DNA of 64,000 nt from Nocardioides cavernae (GCF_013410035.1 NZ_JACCBW010000003.1:186001-250000); one strand, 5' to 3'; counted from the stretch's first letter, positions 34,423 to 46,676 are shown. The notes: generated by a model not told the origin, from the letters alone. Translations and numbers: made by a program.

Positions 34423-34855
34423 CCGGGTCGTAGACGACCTCCTCGCCGAGCTGGACCGTCCGCGAGACCGAGCACAGCCGGTCGCGCGACATCTCGATCG
34501 CCGACTGCAGACGCTCGCGCGCCGCGTCGCCCTCAGGGCTGTCGGGGAACGCGACGTCGAACGCCACGCGCAAACCGGTGACGTGGTTGCCGTGCTCGTC
34601 GCGCACCTTGCGGCCCTCGGCGTGGACGTCGAACGTCGTGCTCGTCGTGCGCTTGTGGGTGATCGCCTCGACGTCGAGCGCGCTGCACCCGGCGATCGCG
34701 GCGAGCAGCAGCTCGACGGGCGTGAAGTCGGGGTCCTCTCCCCCGGTCCCGAAGAACGTCTCACCGCCTCGGGCGTTGGTCGCCTTGAACCGGGCGGGCC
34801 CGATGCGGGTGAGCTCGACGCTGCGCAGCTGCGGGTCCGGGGTCTGGTCGCTCAT
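34409..34855 (-). CDS. OsmC family peroxide-reducing protein
   Basis: A 148-residue OsmC/Ohr-fold thiol peroxidase. Both redox cysteines are present: C57 in AGCSALDVEAI and C128 in RDRLCSVSRT. Catalytic E/R context FTPVELLLAAIAGCS is typical. ATG 34855 removes an upstream stretch that lies outside the fold. It is expected to detoxify organic hydroperoxides. Confidence 0.9.
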   Translation of the reverse strand: MSDQTPDPQLRSVELTRIGPARFKATNARGGETFFGTGGEDPDFTPVELLLAAIAGCSALDVEAITHKRTTSTTFDVHAEGRKVRDEHGNHVTGLRVAFDVAFPDSPEGDAARERLQSAIEMSRDRLCSVSRTVQLGEEVVYDPVSRS

Positions 34856-34914
34856 GGCCTCCACGATGCCAGAGGCCGGACGGTCCCCCGGACCGCTCCC
34901 CCGCAAATCAGGAA

Positions 34915-34945
34915 CACCCTGCCGGACGGGGGATCCGACAGGGTG
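34915..34945 (-). terminator. Hairpin between small gene and osmC-like gene
   Basis: CACCCTGCCGGA pairs with TCCGACAGGGTG (11 of 12), with a seven-base loop. On the minus strand it is followed by TTCCTGATTT. It lies 78 bases past the stop of the 47-aa gene and 60 bases before the osmC-like start. Confidence 0.5.
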
Positions 34946-35022
34946 CCTCCACCACCGCGGCGCGCGCTGGGCGCGGCTCGGGGCGGACGTCCGACGTGGG
35001 GTCGGACGCGCGCCGCACTGGG

Positions 35023-35166
35023 TCAGCGGGTGACGCGACGCTCAGCGCGGCGGGCGCGACGCTCCTCACGACGGGCGATCTCGATGTTGCGCAGGAGGGC
35101 TCGGTCCTCGGTCGAGCGCGCTCGCGCGTCGACGAGGCTGAGGGCGAGGTGCAGCTGCGGGTTCAT
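35023..35166 (-). CDS. Small basic protein, 47 aa
   Basis: Reads MNPQLHLALSLVDARARSTE then an arginine-rich helix (EIARREERRARRAERRVTR). GGAAGGA precedes the ATG by about ten bases. The gene has its own terminator-like hairpin and an upstream inverted repeat. No family recognised; a short amphipathic basic helix could bind nucleic acid or membrane. Called real because of the ribosome site, the bracketing control signals and the plausible composition. Confidence 0.6.
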   Translation of the reverse strand: MNPQLHLALSLVDARARSTEDRALLRNIEIARREERRARRAERRVTR

Positions 35167-35216
35167 CGGAGATCAATCCTTCCGAGGGCGTGTGGCCCTC
35201 ACGTGGTGAGCGAATG

Positions 35217-35250
35217 TGTAAGACGTTGCCACTCCTTTGCGGCTCTTACA
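35217..35250. promoter_or_regulatory. Inverted repeat upstream of small basic gene
   Basis: TGTAAGA (35217-35223) and TCTTACA (35244-35250) are exact inverted copies 20 bases apart in an AT-rich patch between the divergent small gene and fdhD. They may be two half-sites for a dimeric regulator. A GAGGGC/GCCCTC hairpin lies between here and the small gene's start. Confidence 0.4.
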
Positions 35251-35349
35251 TGTTACGTGCGGGTAGCAGCCCGGTCCGCATCCGCGACGGGGTGATCTCG
35301 ACCACCCGCGAGGGCGGTGCGCGCAGGTGTCGTTGGCTAGGGTCGGGAC

Positions 35350-36180
35350 GTGACGACGCAGCGCGCTCGACGCCCGGGGCCCTCGGTCCGTACGCGCGTG
35401 GTGGAGCACACGGACGCGGCCCCGCTCGAGCGCGAGGACCGGCTGATCACCGAGGAGCCGCTCGAGATCCGTGTCCGCACCGCGGCCCTGCCGGCGCGGC
35501 GCGCCTGGGTCACGATGCGCACCCCCGGGCACGACTTCGAGCTGGCGGCCGGCTGGCTCGTCAACGAGGGCCTCGCCACGGCGGACGCGCTCGCCCAGGT
35601 CGCCTACTGCACCGACACCGACCTCGCACCCGAGCAGGAGTTCAACGTCGTCACGGTCACCCTCGCCGGGACCACCGCAGACCTCCCCCACCGCCACGTC
35701 GCCGCGTCCGCCGGGTCGTCGGCGTGCGGGGTGTGCGGCAAGGACAGCGTCGCGGACGCGCTCTCGACGCGCGCTGCGGCGCCGTGGCCCGGCTCCCGGC
35801 CCGCACCGGAGGTCGTACGCCGCCTCCCGGAGTCGCTGCGCGAGCGGCAGACGCTGTTCGCCCGGACCGGCGGCGTGCACGCGGCCGGCCTCGCCGACGC
35901 CGACGGCACGATGCTCGTGGTCCGCGAGGACGTGGGACGGCACAACGCGGTCGACAAGGTGGTCGGCGCGAGGGTCCTCGCCGGCGACCCGCCCGCAGCC
36001 GCGTGCCTCGTGCTCAGCGGACGCGTCGGGTTCGAGCTGGTCCAGAAGGCCGCGGCCTCCGGCATCGGGAGCATCGTGGCCGTCGGCGCGCCGACGAGCC
36101 TCGCGGCCCGGCTGGCCGACGAGGCCGGCATCGACCTGTGGGGGTTCACCTCCCCGGGGCGGTCGGTCCGCTACTCCTGA
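35350..36180 (+). CDS. fdhD: Formate dehydrogenase sulfurtransferase FdhD
   Basis: A 276-residue accessory protein that passes sulfur to the molybdenum cofactor of formate dehydrogenase. The essential CxxC is C126-GV-C129 (SSACGVCGKDS). RTGGVHAAGLAD and EDVGRHNAVDKVVG match the family. The start is GTG. No formate dehydrogenase gene is in the window, as is common in actinobacteria. Confidence 0.95.
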   Translation: MTTQRARRPGPSVRTRVVEHTDAAPLEREDRLITEEPLEIRVRTAALPARRAWVTMRTPGHDFELAAGWLVNEGLATADALAQVAYCTDTDLAPEQEFNVVTVTLAGTTADLPHRHVAASAGSSACGVCGKDSVADALSTRAAAPWPGSRPAPEVVRRLPESLRERQTLFARTGGVHAAGLADADGTMLVVREDVGRHNAVDKVVGARVLAGDPPAAACLVLSGRVGFELVQKAAASGIGSIVAVGAPTSLAARLADEAGIDLWGFTSPGRSVRYS

Positions 36181-36235
36181 GCGGTCGGCGGCGTGGTGGC
36201 CCGACGCTGTCGGTGCGACGTCCTACGGTCGTCCC

Positions 36236-37434
36236 GTGCGCATCCTCCACACCTCTGACTGGCACCTGGGGAGGTCCTTCCACCGTGAGGACCTCCTGGG
36301 CCACCAGGGTGCGTTCGTCGACCACCTGCTCGAGGTGGTGGCGCGGGAGGAGGTCGACGTCGTCGTGGTCTCCGGCGACGTCTACGACCGGGCGCTCCCC
36401 CACGTCGACGCCGTCGCGCTGGCCGACGAGACGTTCGCCCGGCTCGCCGCCTCGCGCGCGCAGGTCGTGGTGAGCAGCGGCAACCACGACAGCGCGCAGC
36501 GCCTCGGCTTCGGCTCCCGGCTGATGGACGCCGCCGGCGTGTTCGTGCGCACCGACGCGTCGAGCGTGGGCAGGCCCGTCGTGCTGCACGACCAGCACGG
36601 GGACGTGGCGATCCACGCACTCCCCTACCTCGACCCCTCGGCGTTGCTCGAGCCCTGGGCGCTCGCTCGCCGCAGCCACGAGGTCGCGCTCGCCGAGGCC
36701 ATGGTCCGCGTGCGCGCCGACCTCGCCGCCCGCCCCGCGACGACCCGGTCGGTGGTGATGGCTCACGCGTTCGTCGCGGGCGCGACACCGTCGGAGTCCG
36801 AGCGCGACATCAGTGTCGGGGGCGTGTCGCGGGTGGCGACGGGGCTCTTCGACGGCATCGACTACACCGCGCTCGGGCACCTGCACGGCCGCCACGTGCT
36901 GGCGGAGGGTCTGCGCTACTGCGGCTCGCCGCTGGCCTACTCGTTCTCCGAGGCCGACCACGTCAAGGGGTCCTGGCTCGTGGAGCTCGGCGCCCGGGGC
37001 CTCACCTCGGCGACGTGGATCGACGCCCCGGTCCCCCGCCGGCTCACCCGCCTCGCCGGCACCCTCGCCGAGCTCCTGACCGACCCGTCCCTCGCCGACC
37101 GGGAGGACGACTGGGTCCAGGTGACGCTCACCGACGACCGGCGCCCGGCCCGCGCGATGGAGAAGCTGCGCCGCCGTTTCCCGCACACCCTGGTCCTCCA
37201 GTTCCCGACACCCGTCGCCGACCCCCGCACCCCCGGCCGTCCCGCCGCCGGCACGAGCGACCACGCCATCTCCCTCGACTTCGTACGCCACGTGCGCGGC
37301 TCGGCGGCCACCGCGGCCGAGTCGTCGCTGCTCCGGGAAGCGATCGACGCCTGCTGCCACGACCCCGACCAGGACGTCCTCGTCGGCAGCACCGCCGGTC
37401 CCGGCGGCGTCGGCGACCACGGGGAGGCCACGGC

Positions 37435-37438
<4 letters not shown>
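36236..37438 (+). CDS. sbcD: Exonuclease SbcCD subunit D
   Basis: A 400-residue Mre11-type nuclease. Phosphoesterase motifs are MRILHTSDWHLG at the N terminus, VVSGDVYDRALP (about 45-56), VVSSGNHDSAQRL (about 80-92), MAHAFVAGA and ALGHLHGRH. The GTG start encodes the usual MRILHTSDWHLG terminus. It works with SbcC to cut hairpins and protein-blocked ends. It overlaps sbcC by four bases (GTGA). Confidence 0.95.
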
Positions 37439-40425
<2,987 letters not shown>

Positions 40426-40456
40426 TCCGGCAGCGCGGCTGGGCTAGGTTCGTGCC

Positions 40457-41977
40457 ATGAGTGCGCCCGGACTCGACCCGACCTTCAGCGACCTGCCGCA
40501 CCGCCGGCTCGGCGAGGTGGCCCTCGCCCGGGCCCAGGAGCTGGGCGCCAGTCACGCGGACTTCCGCTTCGAACGCAACCGCTACCAGTACCTCGGTGCC
40601 CGGGACGGCGTGCTGCAGACCGCCAGCGACGCCGAGGACCTCGGGTTCGCCGTACGCGTGGTCCACGCCGGCGCGTGGGGCTTCGCCTCCGGCGTCGTCC
40701 TCACCGACGACGAGGCGCGCCGTGTCGCCGAGACGGCCGTCTCCGTCGCCAAGGTCGCCGCGGCCATGACCTCCACCCCGGTCGAGCTGGCACCCGAGCC
40801 CGTCCACGACGACGTCACCTGGATCTCGGGCTACGAGGTCAACCCGCTCGACGTGCCCACGCGCGAGAAGGCCGCGCTGCTCGTCGACTGGACCGAGCGG
40901 CTGCGGACGGGGTCGGCAGTCGCGCACGCCACGGCGTTCCTCCAGCAGGTGCAGGAGAACAAGTACTACGCCGACCTCGCCGGCACCCGGACGACCCAGC
41001 AGCGCGTACGCCTGCAGCCCGGGTTCGAGGCCACCGGCGAGGACGCCGACACCGGCATCTTCGACTCGATGGCCTCGATCGCCCCGCCGGTCGGCCGCGG
41101 ATGGGAGTACCTCACCGGCTCCCACTGGGACTGGGACGCCGAGCTGGCGGAGGTGCCCGAGCTCCTCGCCGAGAAGCTCACCGCACCGAGCGTCGAGGCG
41201 GGGGCGTACGACCTCGTGGTCGACCCGTCCAACCTGTGGCTGACCATCCACGAGTCCATCGGGCACGCGACCGAGCTCGACAGGGCCCTCGGCTACGAGG
41301 CCAACTACGCCGGCACCTCGTTCGCCACCTACGACAAGCTCGGCACCCTGCAGTACGGCTCCCCCGTGATGAACGTCCAGGGCGACCGCACGCAGGAGCA
41401 CGGGCTGGCCACGACCGGCTACGACGACGAGGGCGTGCAGACCCAGAGCTGGGACATCGTCCGCGACGGCGTGCTCGTCGGCTACCAGCTCGACCGGTCG
41501 ATGGGTCACCTCAAGCCCGAGCTGAACGCAGGACGCTCCAACGGCTGCGCCTACGCCGACTCCCCCGGCCACATCCCCATCCAGCGGATGGCCAACGTCT
41601 CGCTGATGCCCGGCACCGACGGCCTCACGACCGAGGACCTGATCGGCAGGGTCGAGCGCGGCATCTACGTCATCGGCGACAAGTCGTGGTCGATCGACAT
41701 GCAGCGCTTCAACTTCCAGTTCACCGGCCAGCGGTTCTACAAGATCACCGACGGCAGGCTCGACGGCATGCTGCGCGACGTCGCCTACCAGGCGACCACC
41801 ACCGACTTCTGGGGCTCGATGGAGGCGGTCGGCGGTCCGGACACCTGGGTGCTCGGCGGCGCGTTCAACTGCGGCAAGGCCCAGCCCGGCCAGGTCGCGG
41901 CGGTCAGCCACGGCTGCCCCAGCGCACTCTTCCGCGGCGTCAACATCCTCAACACCATCGACGAGGCAGGCCACTGA
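40457..41977 (+). CDS. tldD: Metalloprotease TldD
   Basis: A 506-residue subunit of the TldD/TldE protease. The zinc motif is HESIGH (265-270) within HESIGHATELDRALG. NVSLMPG and KSWSIDMQRFNFQFTGQRFY match the family. TldD/E degrade unfolded peptides and mature peptide products such as microcin B17. No RiPP genes lie nearby, so housekeeping proteolysis is likely. The stop overlaps the tldE start (TGATG). Confidence 0.93.
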   Translation: MSAPGLDPTFSDLPHRRLGEVALARAQELGASHADFRFERNRYQYLGARDGVLQTASDAEDLGFAVRVVHAGAWGFASGVVLTDDEARRVAETAVSVAKVAAAMTSTPVELAPEPVHDDVTWISGYEVNPLDVPTREKAALLVDWTERLRTGSAVAHATAFLQQVQENKYYADLAGTRTTQQRVRLQPGFEATGEDADTGIFDSMASIAPPVGRGWEYLTGSHWDWDAELAEVPELLAEKLTAPSVEAGAYDLVVDPSNLWLTIHESIGHATELDRALGYEANYAGTSFATYDKLGTLQYGSPVMNVQGDRTQEHGLATTGYDDEGVQTQSWDIVRDGVLVGYQLDRSMGHLKPELNAGRSNGCAYADSPGHIPIQRMANVSLMPGTDGLTTEDLIGRVERGIYVIGDKSWSIDMQRFNFQFTGQRFYKITDGRLDGMLRDVAYQATTTDFWGSMEAVGGPDTWVLGGAFNCGKAQPGQVAAVSHGCPSALFRGVNILNTIDEAGH

Positions 41978-43365
41978 TGACGACCTCCCCCCAGCAGCTC
42001 GTCGAGCACGCGCTCGCCGTCTCGACGGCCGACGACTGCATCGCGATCGTCCGCGACATCACCAGCGCCAACCTCCGCTGGGCCAACAACACCCTCACCA
42101 CCAACGGCGTGATGACCGAGGTGTCCGTCACCGTGGTCAGCTTCGCCTCCGTGGACGGCGGCATCGCGACCGGCTCCGTCTCCGGCAGCGCGGCCACCAC
42201 GGAGCAGGTCTCCGCCCTCGTCGCGGCGGCCGACGCGGCCGCGCGCAACGGCTCGCCCGCCGAGGACGCGGCCGAGCTGGTCGCCGACGTCACCTCTCCC
42301 GACTGGGACCTCGAGGCGCAGACCACCGACATCGGCGTCTACGACTCCTTCGCACCGGCGCTCGGCGAGGCGTTCGGCCAGGCTACGGCCGAGCACCGGC
42401 TCCTCTACGGCTTCGTCAACCACGACGTCGCCACGACCTACCTCGGCTCCACCCGGGGGCTGCGGCTGCGCCACGCCCAACCGACCGGGCACTACGCCTG
42501 CACGGCCAAGGACTCCTCGCTGACCCGGTCGGCCTGGACCGGTGGCGCGACCCGCGACTTCAACGACGTCGACGCCGCCGCGATGGCCGCGACGGTCGCG
42601 CAGCGGCTCGGCTGGGCGGACCGGCGCATCGACCTGCCCGCCGGCCGCTACGACACGATCCTGCCCCCGTCGTCGGTGGCCGACCTGATGATCGACGCCT
42701 ACTGGGGCGCCGGCGCCCGCGTCGCCCACGAGGGCGAGTCGGTCTACAGCCGGCGTGGCGGCGGGACCCGGATCCACGACAAGGTCGCCGCGCCCGGGGT
42801 GAGCCTGTTCTCCGACCCGGCGTACGCGGGCCTGGAGTGCGCGCCCTTCGTGATCGCCGGCGCGTCGGACAACACCGACTCGGTCTTCGACAACGGCCTC
42901 GCGCTGAAGCGTACGGACTGGATCCGCGACGGCCTGCTGACCGGCCTGATCCAGACCCGGCACTCCGCCGGCATGACCGGTCAACCGGTGACGCCGATGA
43001 TCGACAACCTGGTCCTCGAGACCGGCGACGGCGCGGGCAGCATCGAGGACCTGGTCGCCGGCACGCAGCGCGGGCTGCTGCTCACGTGCCTGTGGTACAT
43101 CCGCGAGGTCGACCCGCAGTCGATGCTCCTGACCGGCCTGACCCGCGACGGGGTCTACGTCGTCGAGGACGGCGAGATCGTCGGCGCCGCCAACAACTTC
43201 CGCTGGAACGAGAGCCCGATCGACCTGCTCAACAGGTTCAGCGCGGCCTCCGCCACCGTGCCGAGCTTCAGCCGCGAGTGGGGCGACGACTACTTCTCGC
43301 GTACGGCCACCCCGGCGCTGCGGATCCCCGACTTCAACATGTCGAGCGTGTCGCAGGGCGTCTGA
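41977..43365 (+). CDS. tldE: TldE/PmbA family protein
   Basis: A 462-residue non-catalytic partner of TldD. It lacks HExxxH, as expected, and contains the matching beta domain (GRYDTILPPSSVADLMIDAYWGAGA, then DNGLALKRTDWIRDGLLTGLIQTRHSA, then GVYVVEDGEIVGAANNFRWNESPI). The GTC-TGA end is followed nine bases later by the 53-bp repeat array. Annotated in some genomes simply as TldD/PmbA. Confidence 0.92.
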   Translation: MTTSPQQLVEHALAVSTADDCIAIVRDITSANLRWANNTLTTNGVMTEVSVTVVSFASVDGGIATGSVSGSAATTEQVSALVAAADAAARNGSPAEDAAELVADVTSPDWDLEAQTTDIGVYDSFAPALGEAFGQATAEHRLLYGFVNHDVATTYLGSTRGLRLRHAQPTGHYACTAKDSSLTRSAWTGGATRDFNDVDAAAMAATVAQRLGWADRRIDLPAGRYDTILPPSSVADLMIDAYWGAGARVAHEGESVYSRRGGGTRIHDKVAAPGVSLFSDPAYAGLECAPFVIAGASDNTDSVFDNGLALKRTDWIRDGLLTGLIQTRHSAGMTGQPVTPMIDNLVLETGDGAGSIEDLVAGTQRGLLLTCLWYIREVDPQSMLLTGLTRDGVYVVEDGEIVGAANNFRWNESPIDLLNRFSAASATVPSFSREWGDDYFSRTATPALRIPDFNMSSVSQGV

Positions 43366-43373
43366 CCGTCCGC

Positions 43374-43879
43374 AGGTCGGCGTGCCGGGGGCGGCTTCGC
43401 GGACACGTGTGGCGGTCCTGGTCCCCGCGTCGGCGTGCCGGGGGCAAGTTCGCCGACACGTGTGGCGGTTCTGGCCCCCGGGCCGGCGTACGAGGGGCGG
43501 CTTCGCGGACACGTGTAGCGGTCCTGGCCCCCGGGCCGGCGTACCAAGGGCGACATCGCGGACACGTGTGGCGGTCCTGGCCCCCGCGTCGGCGTACGAG
43601 GGGCGGCTTCGCGGACACGTGCGGCGGTCCTGGCCCCCGGGCCGGCGTACGAGGGGCGACATCGCGGACACGTGTAGCGGTCCTGGCCCCCGGGCCGGCG
43701 TACCAAGGGCGACATCGCGGACACGTGCGGCGGTTCCGGCCCCCGCGTCGGCGTACGGGGGGCAAGTTCGCGGACACGTGCGGCGGTCCTGGCCCCCGGG
43801 CCGGCGTACCGGGGGCGACATCGCGGACACGTGTGGCGGTCCGTGCCCCCGGGCCGGCGTACCCAGGGGCGCGACCGCG
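43374..43879. repeat. Tandem array: nine 53-bp units plus a partial unit
   Basis: Nine copies repeat with an exact 53-bp period; their CGGACACGTG-type cores start at 43401, 43454, 43507, 43560, 43613, 43666, 43719, 43772 and 43825. A degenerate tenth begins at 43851. Each unit has a (G/C)CGGCGTAC entry, a variable middle (GGCTTC, AAGTTC or GACATC), the palindromic ACACGTGT-like core and a GGCCCCC exit. The units are a mosaic of a few variants. The period is not a multiple of three, so no coherent protein is encoded. It fills the gap between two convergent genes. Confidence 0.95.
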
Positions 43880-43885
43880 ACGACG

Positions 43886-44155
43886 TCAGCGAAGCCGCTG
43901 GACCCGCTGGCGGTGCTTCGAGGAGTTGTCGCCGTCGATGCTGGACTTGCGGGTCCGGGAGACGTGGTCGACCTTCTCCTGCCCGCCGGTCACCTGCTGG
44001 GCCTCGATGATCGTGTCGCGCTCGTAGGCGTGCGACTTGTCGGTGTTGCGGTAGTAGCGGTAGAGCGCCCAGTAGGTCGCCGCCGCACCTGCCGGACCGG
44101 CGGCGAGGATCCAGACCGGGGCCGAGTCGCCGGCCATGACGACGACGTCGATCAT
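43886..44155 (-). CDS. Small membrane protein of SPFH operon, 89 aa
   Basis: Begins MIDVVVMAGDSAPVWILAAG. One hydrophobic helix lies at about 12-32 (VWILAAGPAGAAATYWALY). A polar tail follows (YRNTDKSHAYERDTIIEAQQVTGGQEKVDHVSRTRKSS). ATG 44155 overlaps the stop of the zinc-ribbon gene (ATGA), so the three genes SPFH, zinc ribbon and this one are an operon. No known family recognised; it is likely a partner of the membrane complex. Confidence 0.7.
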   Translation of the reverse strand: MIDVVVMAGDSAPVWILAAGPAGAAATYWALYRYYRNTDKSHAYERDTIIEAQQVTGGQEKVDHVSRTRKSSIDGDNSSKHRQRVQRLR

Positions 44156-45417
44156 GCCGTCGCCACCAGGATCGCGCCGGCGATGCCCTCGAGGAACGTG
44201 CCGACGGTGAGCGCCGCGGTGATGAGCCGCCACTGCGAGACCGGCACGCTGCCCATGGTCTCGCCCGTGCGGGCGTTGACCGCGATGTAGTGCAGCGTCT
44301 GGGTGTTCTCCTGGTAGTAGGAGTAGAGCCACACGGGCAGGTACATCGACACCCAACGCGACCCGCCGACGTCGACCTGCTCGGCCTCCCACCGCACGCC
44401 GCGGTCGAACTGGCCGAGGGACCCCTCCACCTGCGAGCGCCCGATCGAGAGCAGCTGCTCCTCCATCACGGGGTGCAGGTCGTCGACGTCGAGGTCGCGC
44501 TTCTCGCTGGTGAAGCCGACGAGGTAGCTGGAGTTCCACTTCACCGCGTTCTTGGTGTCGAACGGCAGGATCGTGTTGATGATGTTGTTGGTCGTCGACC
44601 CGTCGAAGTCCCTGCGGTCGGCGGCCCCCTCGATGGTGAGGTCGTCGACGGTGAGCCCCACCGAGCGCTGCACCTGGTAGACGTCGGCGGCGTAGTAGGT
44701 GACGGTGTTGTCGCCACTCTTCTCGGTCCAGCGGCGGGTCTGCACCTCGCCCTTGCCGACGTACGTCGTCTCGGCGCGCGCGTCGATGACGAGGTAGGGC
44801 AGGTAGACGCCCAGGACGTTCTCCGGGACGAACTCCTTCTTGAAGCGCGGGTGCGCGAAGAGGCGACGCTTCGAGGCGAACTCGCGGATCCGCTCGACCG
44901 CCTCGGCATGCGTGAGCCGGAACGGCAGCACGGCGTCGGGGACGGCACCGTTCGGCGTCTGCTGGTTGATGTTGAGGGTGTGGCGGCACCAGTGGCAGCG
45001 CGCGTTCATCGCGTGCGCCGTGTCGACCACGACCTCGGCCCCGCAGCCGCCGCACGTGAGCGTGACCTGGTCCGCGACGTCGGCGGCGATGGTGCCGGCG
45101 CCGCCGGCGATCACCGTGCCGTCGAGCTCCTCGATGCCGACACCGAGGCCGAACTCCTCCTCGACCCGGTCCTCCTGCCACTGGTGGCGGCAGAACAGGC
45201 ACACGAGCATCCCGGTGGACGCGCGCAGCTGCACGTCGGTCGAGCCGCACTTCGGGCAGCGGTTGATCCCATCGGCGAGCTCGGCGTTGACGGTGTCGAT
45301 GTCGGGCCCGGGCTCGGGTTCGGCACGCGCGGCGGCCAGCTCCTCCTCGAGGGAGAGGGGCGGACCGTCGAAGACCGGGGCGTCCGGGTCCCGGGGCGGC
45401 TGGGCGTCCTGCGTCAT
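44152..45417 (-). CDS. TFIIB-type zinc-ribbon membrane protein
   Basis: A 421-residue protein with two zinc ribbons: CPKCGSTDVQLRASTGMLVCLFC (about 54-76) and CGGCGAEVVVDTAHAMNARCHWC (about 122-144). A large central domain follows (PFRLTHAEAVERIREFASKRRLFAHPRFK, YLPYLVIDARAETTYVGKGE), and a C-terminal membrane helix lies at about 395-418. It resembles B. subtilis YdjG-like proteins that sit beside SPFH proteins. The role is probably in membrane-stress or fluidity organisation; catalytic activity is not evident. Confidence 0.75.
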   Translation of the reverse strand: MTQDAQPPRDPDAPVFDGPPLSLEEELAAARAEPEPGPDIDTVNAELADGINRCPKCGSTDVQLRASTGMLVCLFCRHQWQEDRVEEEFGLGVGIEELDGTVIAGGAGTIAADVADQVTLTCGGCGAEVVVDTAHAMNARCHWCRHTLNINQQTPNGAVPDAVLPFRLTHAEAVERIREFASKRRLFAHPRFKKEFVPENVLGVYLPYLVIDARAETTYVGKGEVQTRRWTEKSGDNTVTYYAADVYQVQRSVGLTVDDLTIEGAADRRDFDGSTTNNIINTILPFDTKNAVKWNSSYLVGFTSEKRDLDVDDLHPVMEEQLLSIGRSQVEGSLGQFDRGVRWEAEQVDVGGSRWVSMYLPVWLYSYYQENTQTLHYIAVNARTGETMGSVPVSQWRLITAALTVGTFLEGIAGAILVATA

Positions 45418-45432
45418 CTCAGTGGACCGCGC

Positions 45433-46614
45433 TCAGAGTCCCAGCGCCTTGGCCTTCGCCGCGTCGTAGTCGTCCTGGGTGATCAGCCCGGCGTCGAGCA
45501 TCTCCTTGGCGCGCTTGAGGACGGCGACCGGGTCGTCGGCCGCCGGGGCTGCAGGGGCCGCAGGCGCCGCCGCAGGCGCCGCCGCCGGTGCGGCCGGCTG
45601 CTGGAGCCCGCCGAGCCCCATCCCCCCGGTGGCCATGCCCATCCCGACCAGGCCGCCCGGCCCGGCGTTCTCGCCGGCCGCCTCGATGCCGGCGGCGACC
45701 GAGGCCTGGAGGTTGGAGTTGCCGCGCGAGCCGGAGAGGGCGTCGGCGCGCTGGACGTTCTTGAGCAGCTCGCGGGTGTTCTCGTCGTACTCGATGGAGA
45801 TGATCGCGGTCTTGACGATCTCGAGGCCGCGATCGGTGCGCCACTGGTAGTTCTCCTCGACCGCGGCCGAGAGCGACTGCGCGAAGCCGACGGAGTCCTG
45901 CTGCAGGCGGCTGATCCGGTTCCCCTTGGCAGGGTCGTTGGTGTACATCGAGAACGCCGGCGCGAGGGAGCCGACGACCTCGTTGAAGAGCTGCTCGCCG
46001 GCGGGGTTGTCCATGTCGGTGAAGTCGAAGACACCGCGGCCGTTGATCACCCCGGCGGGGACGAAGTTGCGGATGAAGGTCAGCGGGTCGCTGATCTTGA
46101 TCGTGTAGGTGCCGCGCGTGACGGCGCCGACCTGGGTGTTGAGGAACGCGTCGTCCCAGTAGATCTCCGACTGGGTGCCGAACCGGTTGTTGGGCAGCTC
46201 CTTGAGCGCGACGAAGAGGGCCGTCTGCTGCGAGCCCGGGCGACCGCCGAACTTGAAGCGCTCCCAGCTCTGCTTGATGATCGAGTCGACCAGGCCGCCG
46301 CCGGAGAAGACCGACTGCGAGGCGCTCTCCTCGGAGTCCCAGACGTACGCGCCGGGCTGGGCGGCGAAGCCGGTGAAGGCACCGTCCTCGAGCAGCACCA
46401 GGCCGTAGCCCTCGGGCACGACGATCTTGGAGCCGTTGGTGATGACGCCGTCGGAGGCGCCGCCGTTGGCGCCACGTCCGGCGTTCTGGTCCTTGCGCAC
46501 GGCCGGGAAGAGGGCCGCGGTCGGGGCGAGCCCCTCAGGGACGCCGAAGAAGTCGAGCCACTGATCCGCGAGCGTCCCGCCGATGGCACCGCTGACCGCC
46601 TGGATGAGTCCCAT
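45433..46614 (-). CDS. SPFH-domain protein with SHOCT tail (YdjI / virion core type)
   Basis: A 393-residue protein. Residues about 55-300 are the SPFH/band-7-like domain of the YdjI group (KIVVPEGYGLVLLEDGAFTGFAAQPGAYVW, QTALFVALKELPNNRFGTQSEIYWDD). An alanine/proline linker leads to a C-terminal SHOCT motif (DPVAVLKRAKEMLDAGLITQDDYDAAKAKAL, 361-391). Such proteins form membrane-associated assemblies. First gene of a three-gene operon. ATG 46614 is the clear family start (MGLIQAVSGAIGG). Confidence 0.85.
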   Translation of the reverse strand: MGLIQAVSGAIGGTLADQWLDFFGVPEGLAPTAALFPAVRKDQNAGRGANGGASDGVITNGSKIVVPEGYGLVLLEDGAFTGFAAQPGAYVWDSEESASQSVFSGGGLVDSIIKQSWERFKFGGRPGSQQTALFVALKELPNNRFGTQSEIYWDDAFLNTQVGAVTRGTYTIKISDPLTFIRNFVPAGVINGRGVFDFTDMDNPAGEQLFNEVVGSLAPAFSMYTNDPAKGNRISRLQQDSVGFAQSLSAAVEENYQWRTDRGLEIVKTAIISIEYDENTRELLKNVQRADALSGSRGNSNLQASVAAGIEAAGENAGPGGLVGMGMATGGMGLGGLQQPAAPAAAPAAAPAAPAAPAADDPVAVLKRAKEMLDAGLITQDDYDAAKAKALGL

Positions 46615-46676
46615 GTCCGTTCCCTCCCCGTTGGATGCGGGTGCACCCTCGGAGCACCCGGCGGCAACAGTAGCGG

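Noticed and set aside
35023-35166. Plus-strand open frame across the same bases (99 codons, 34996-35295)
   Set aside because: Lacks a ribosome site and crosses the hairpin/operator region; the minus-strand 47-aa frame has the better signals.
43290-43830. Open frames of about 145 codons through the 53-bp repeats
   Set aside because: The period shifts frame every unit, so any translated product cycles through three frames. Several frames on both strands are open merely because the unit lacks stops. No start signals.
43374-43879. CRISPR array
   Set aside because: Units are contiguous tandem copies without unique spacers, and no cas genes are present.
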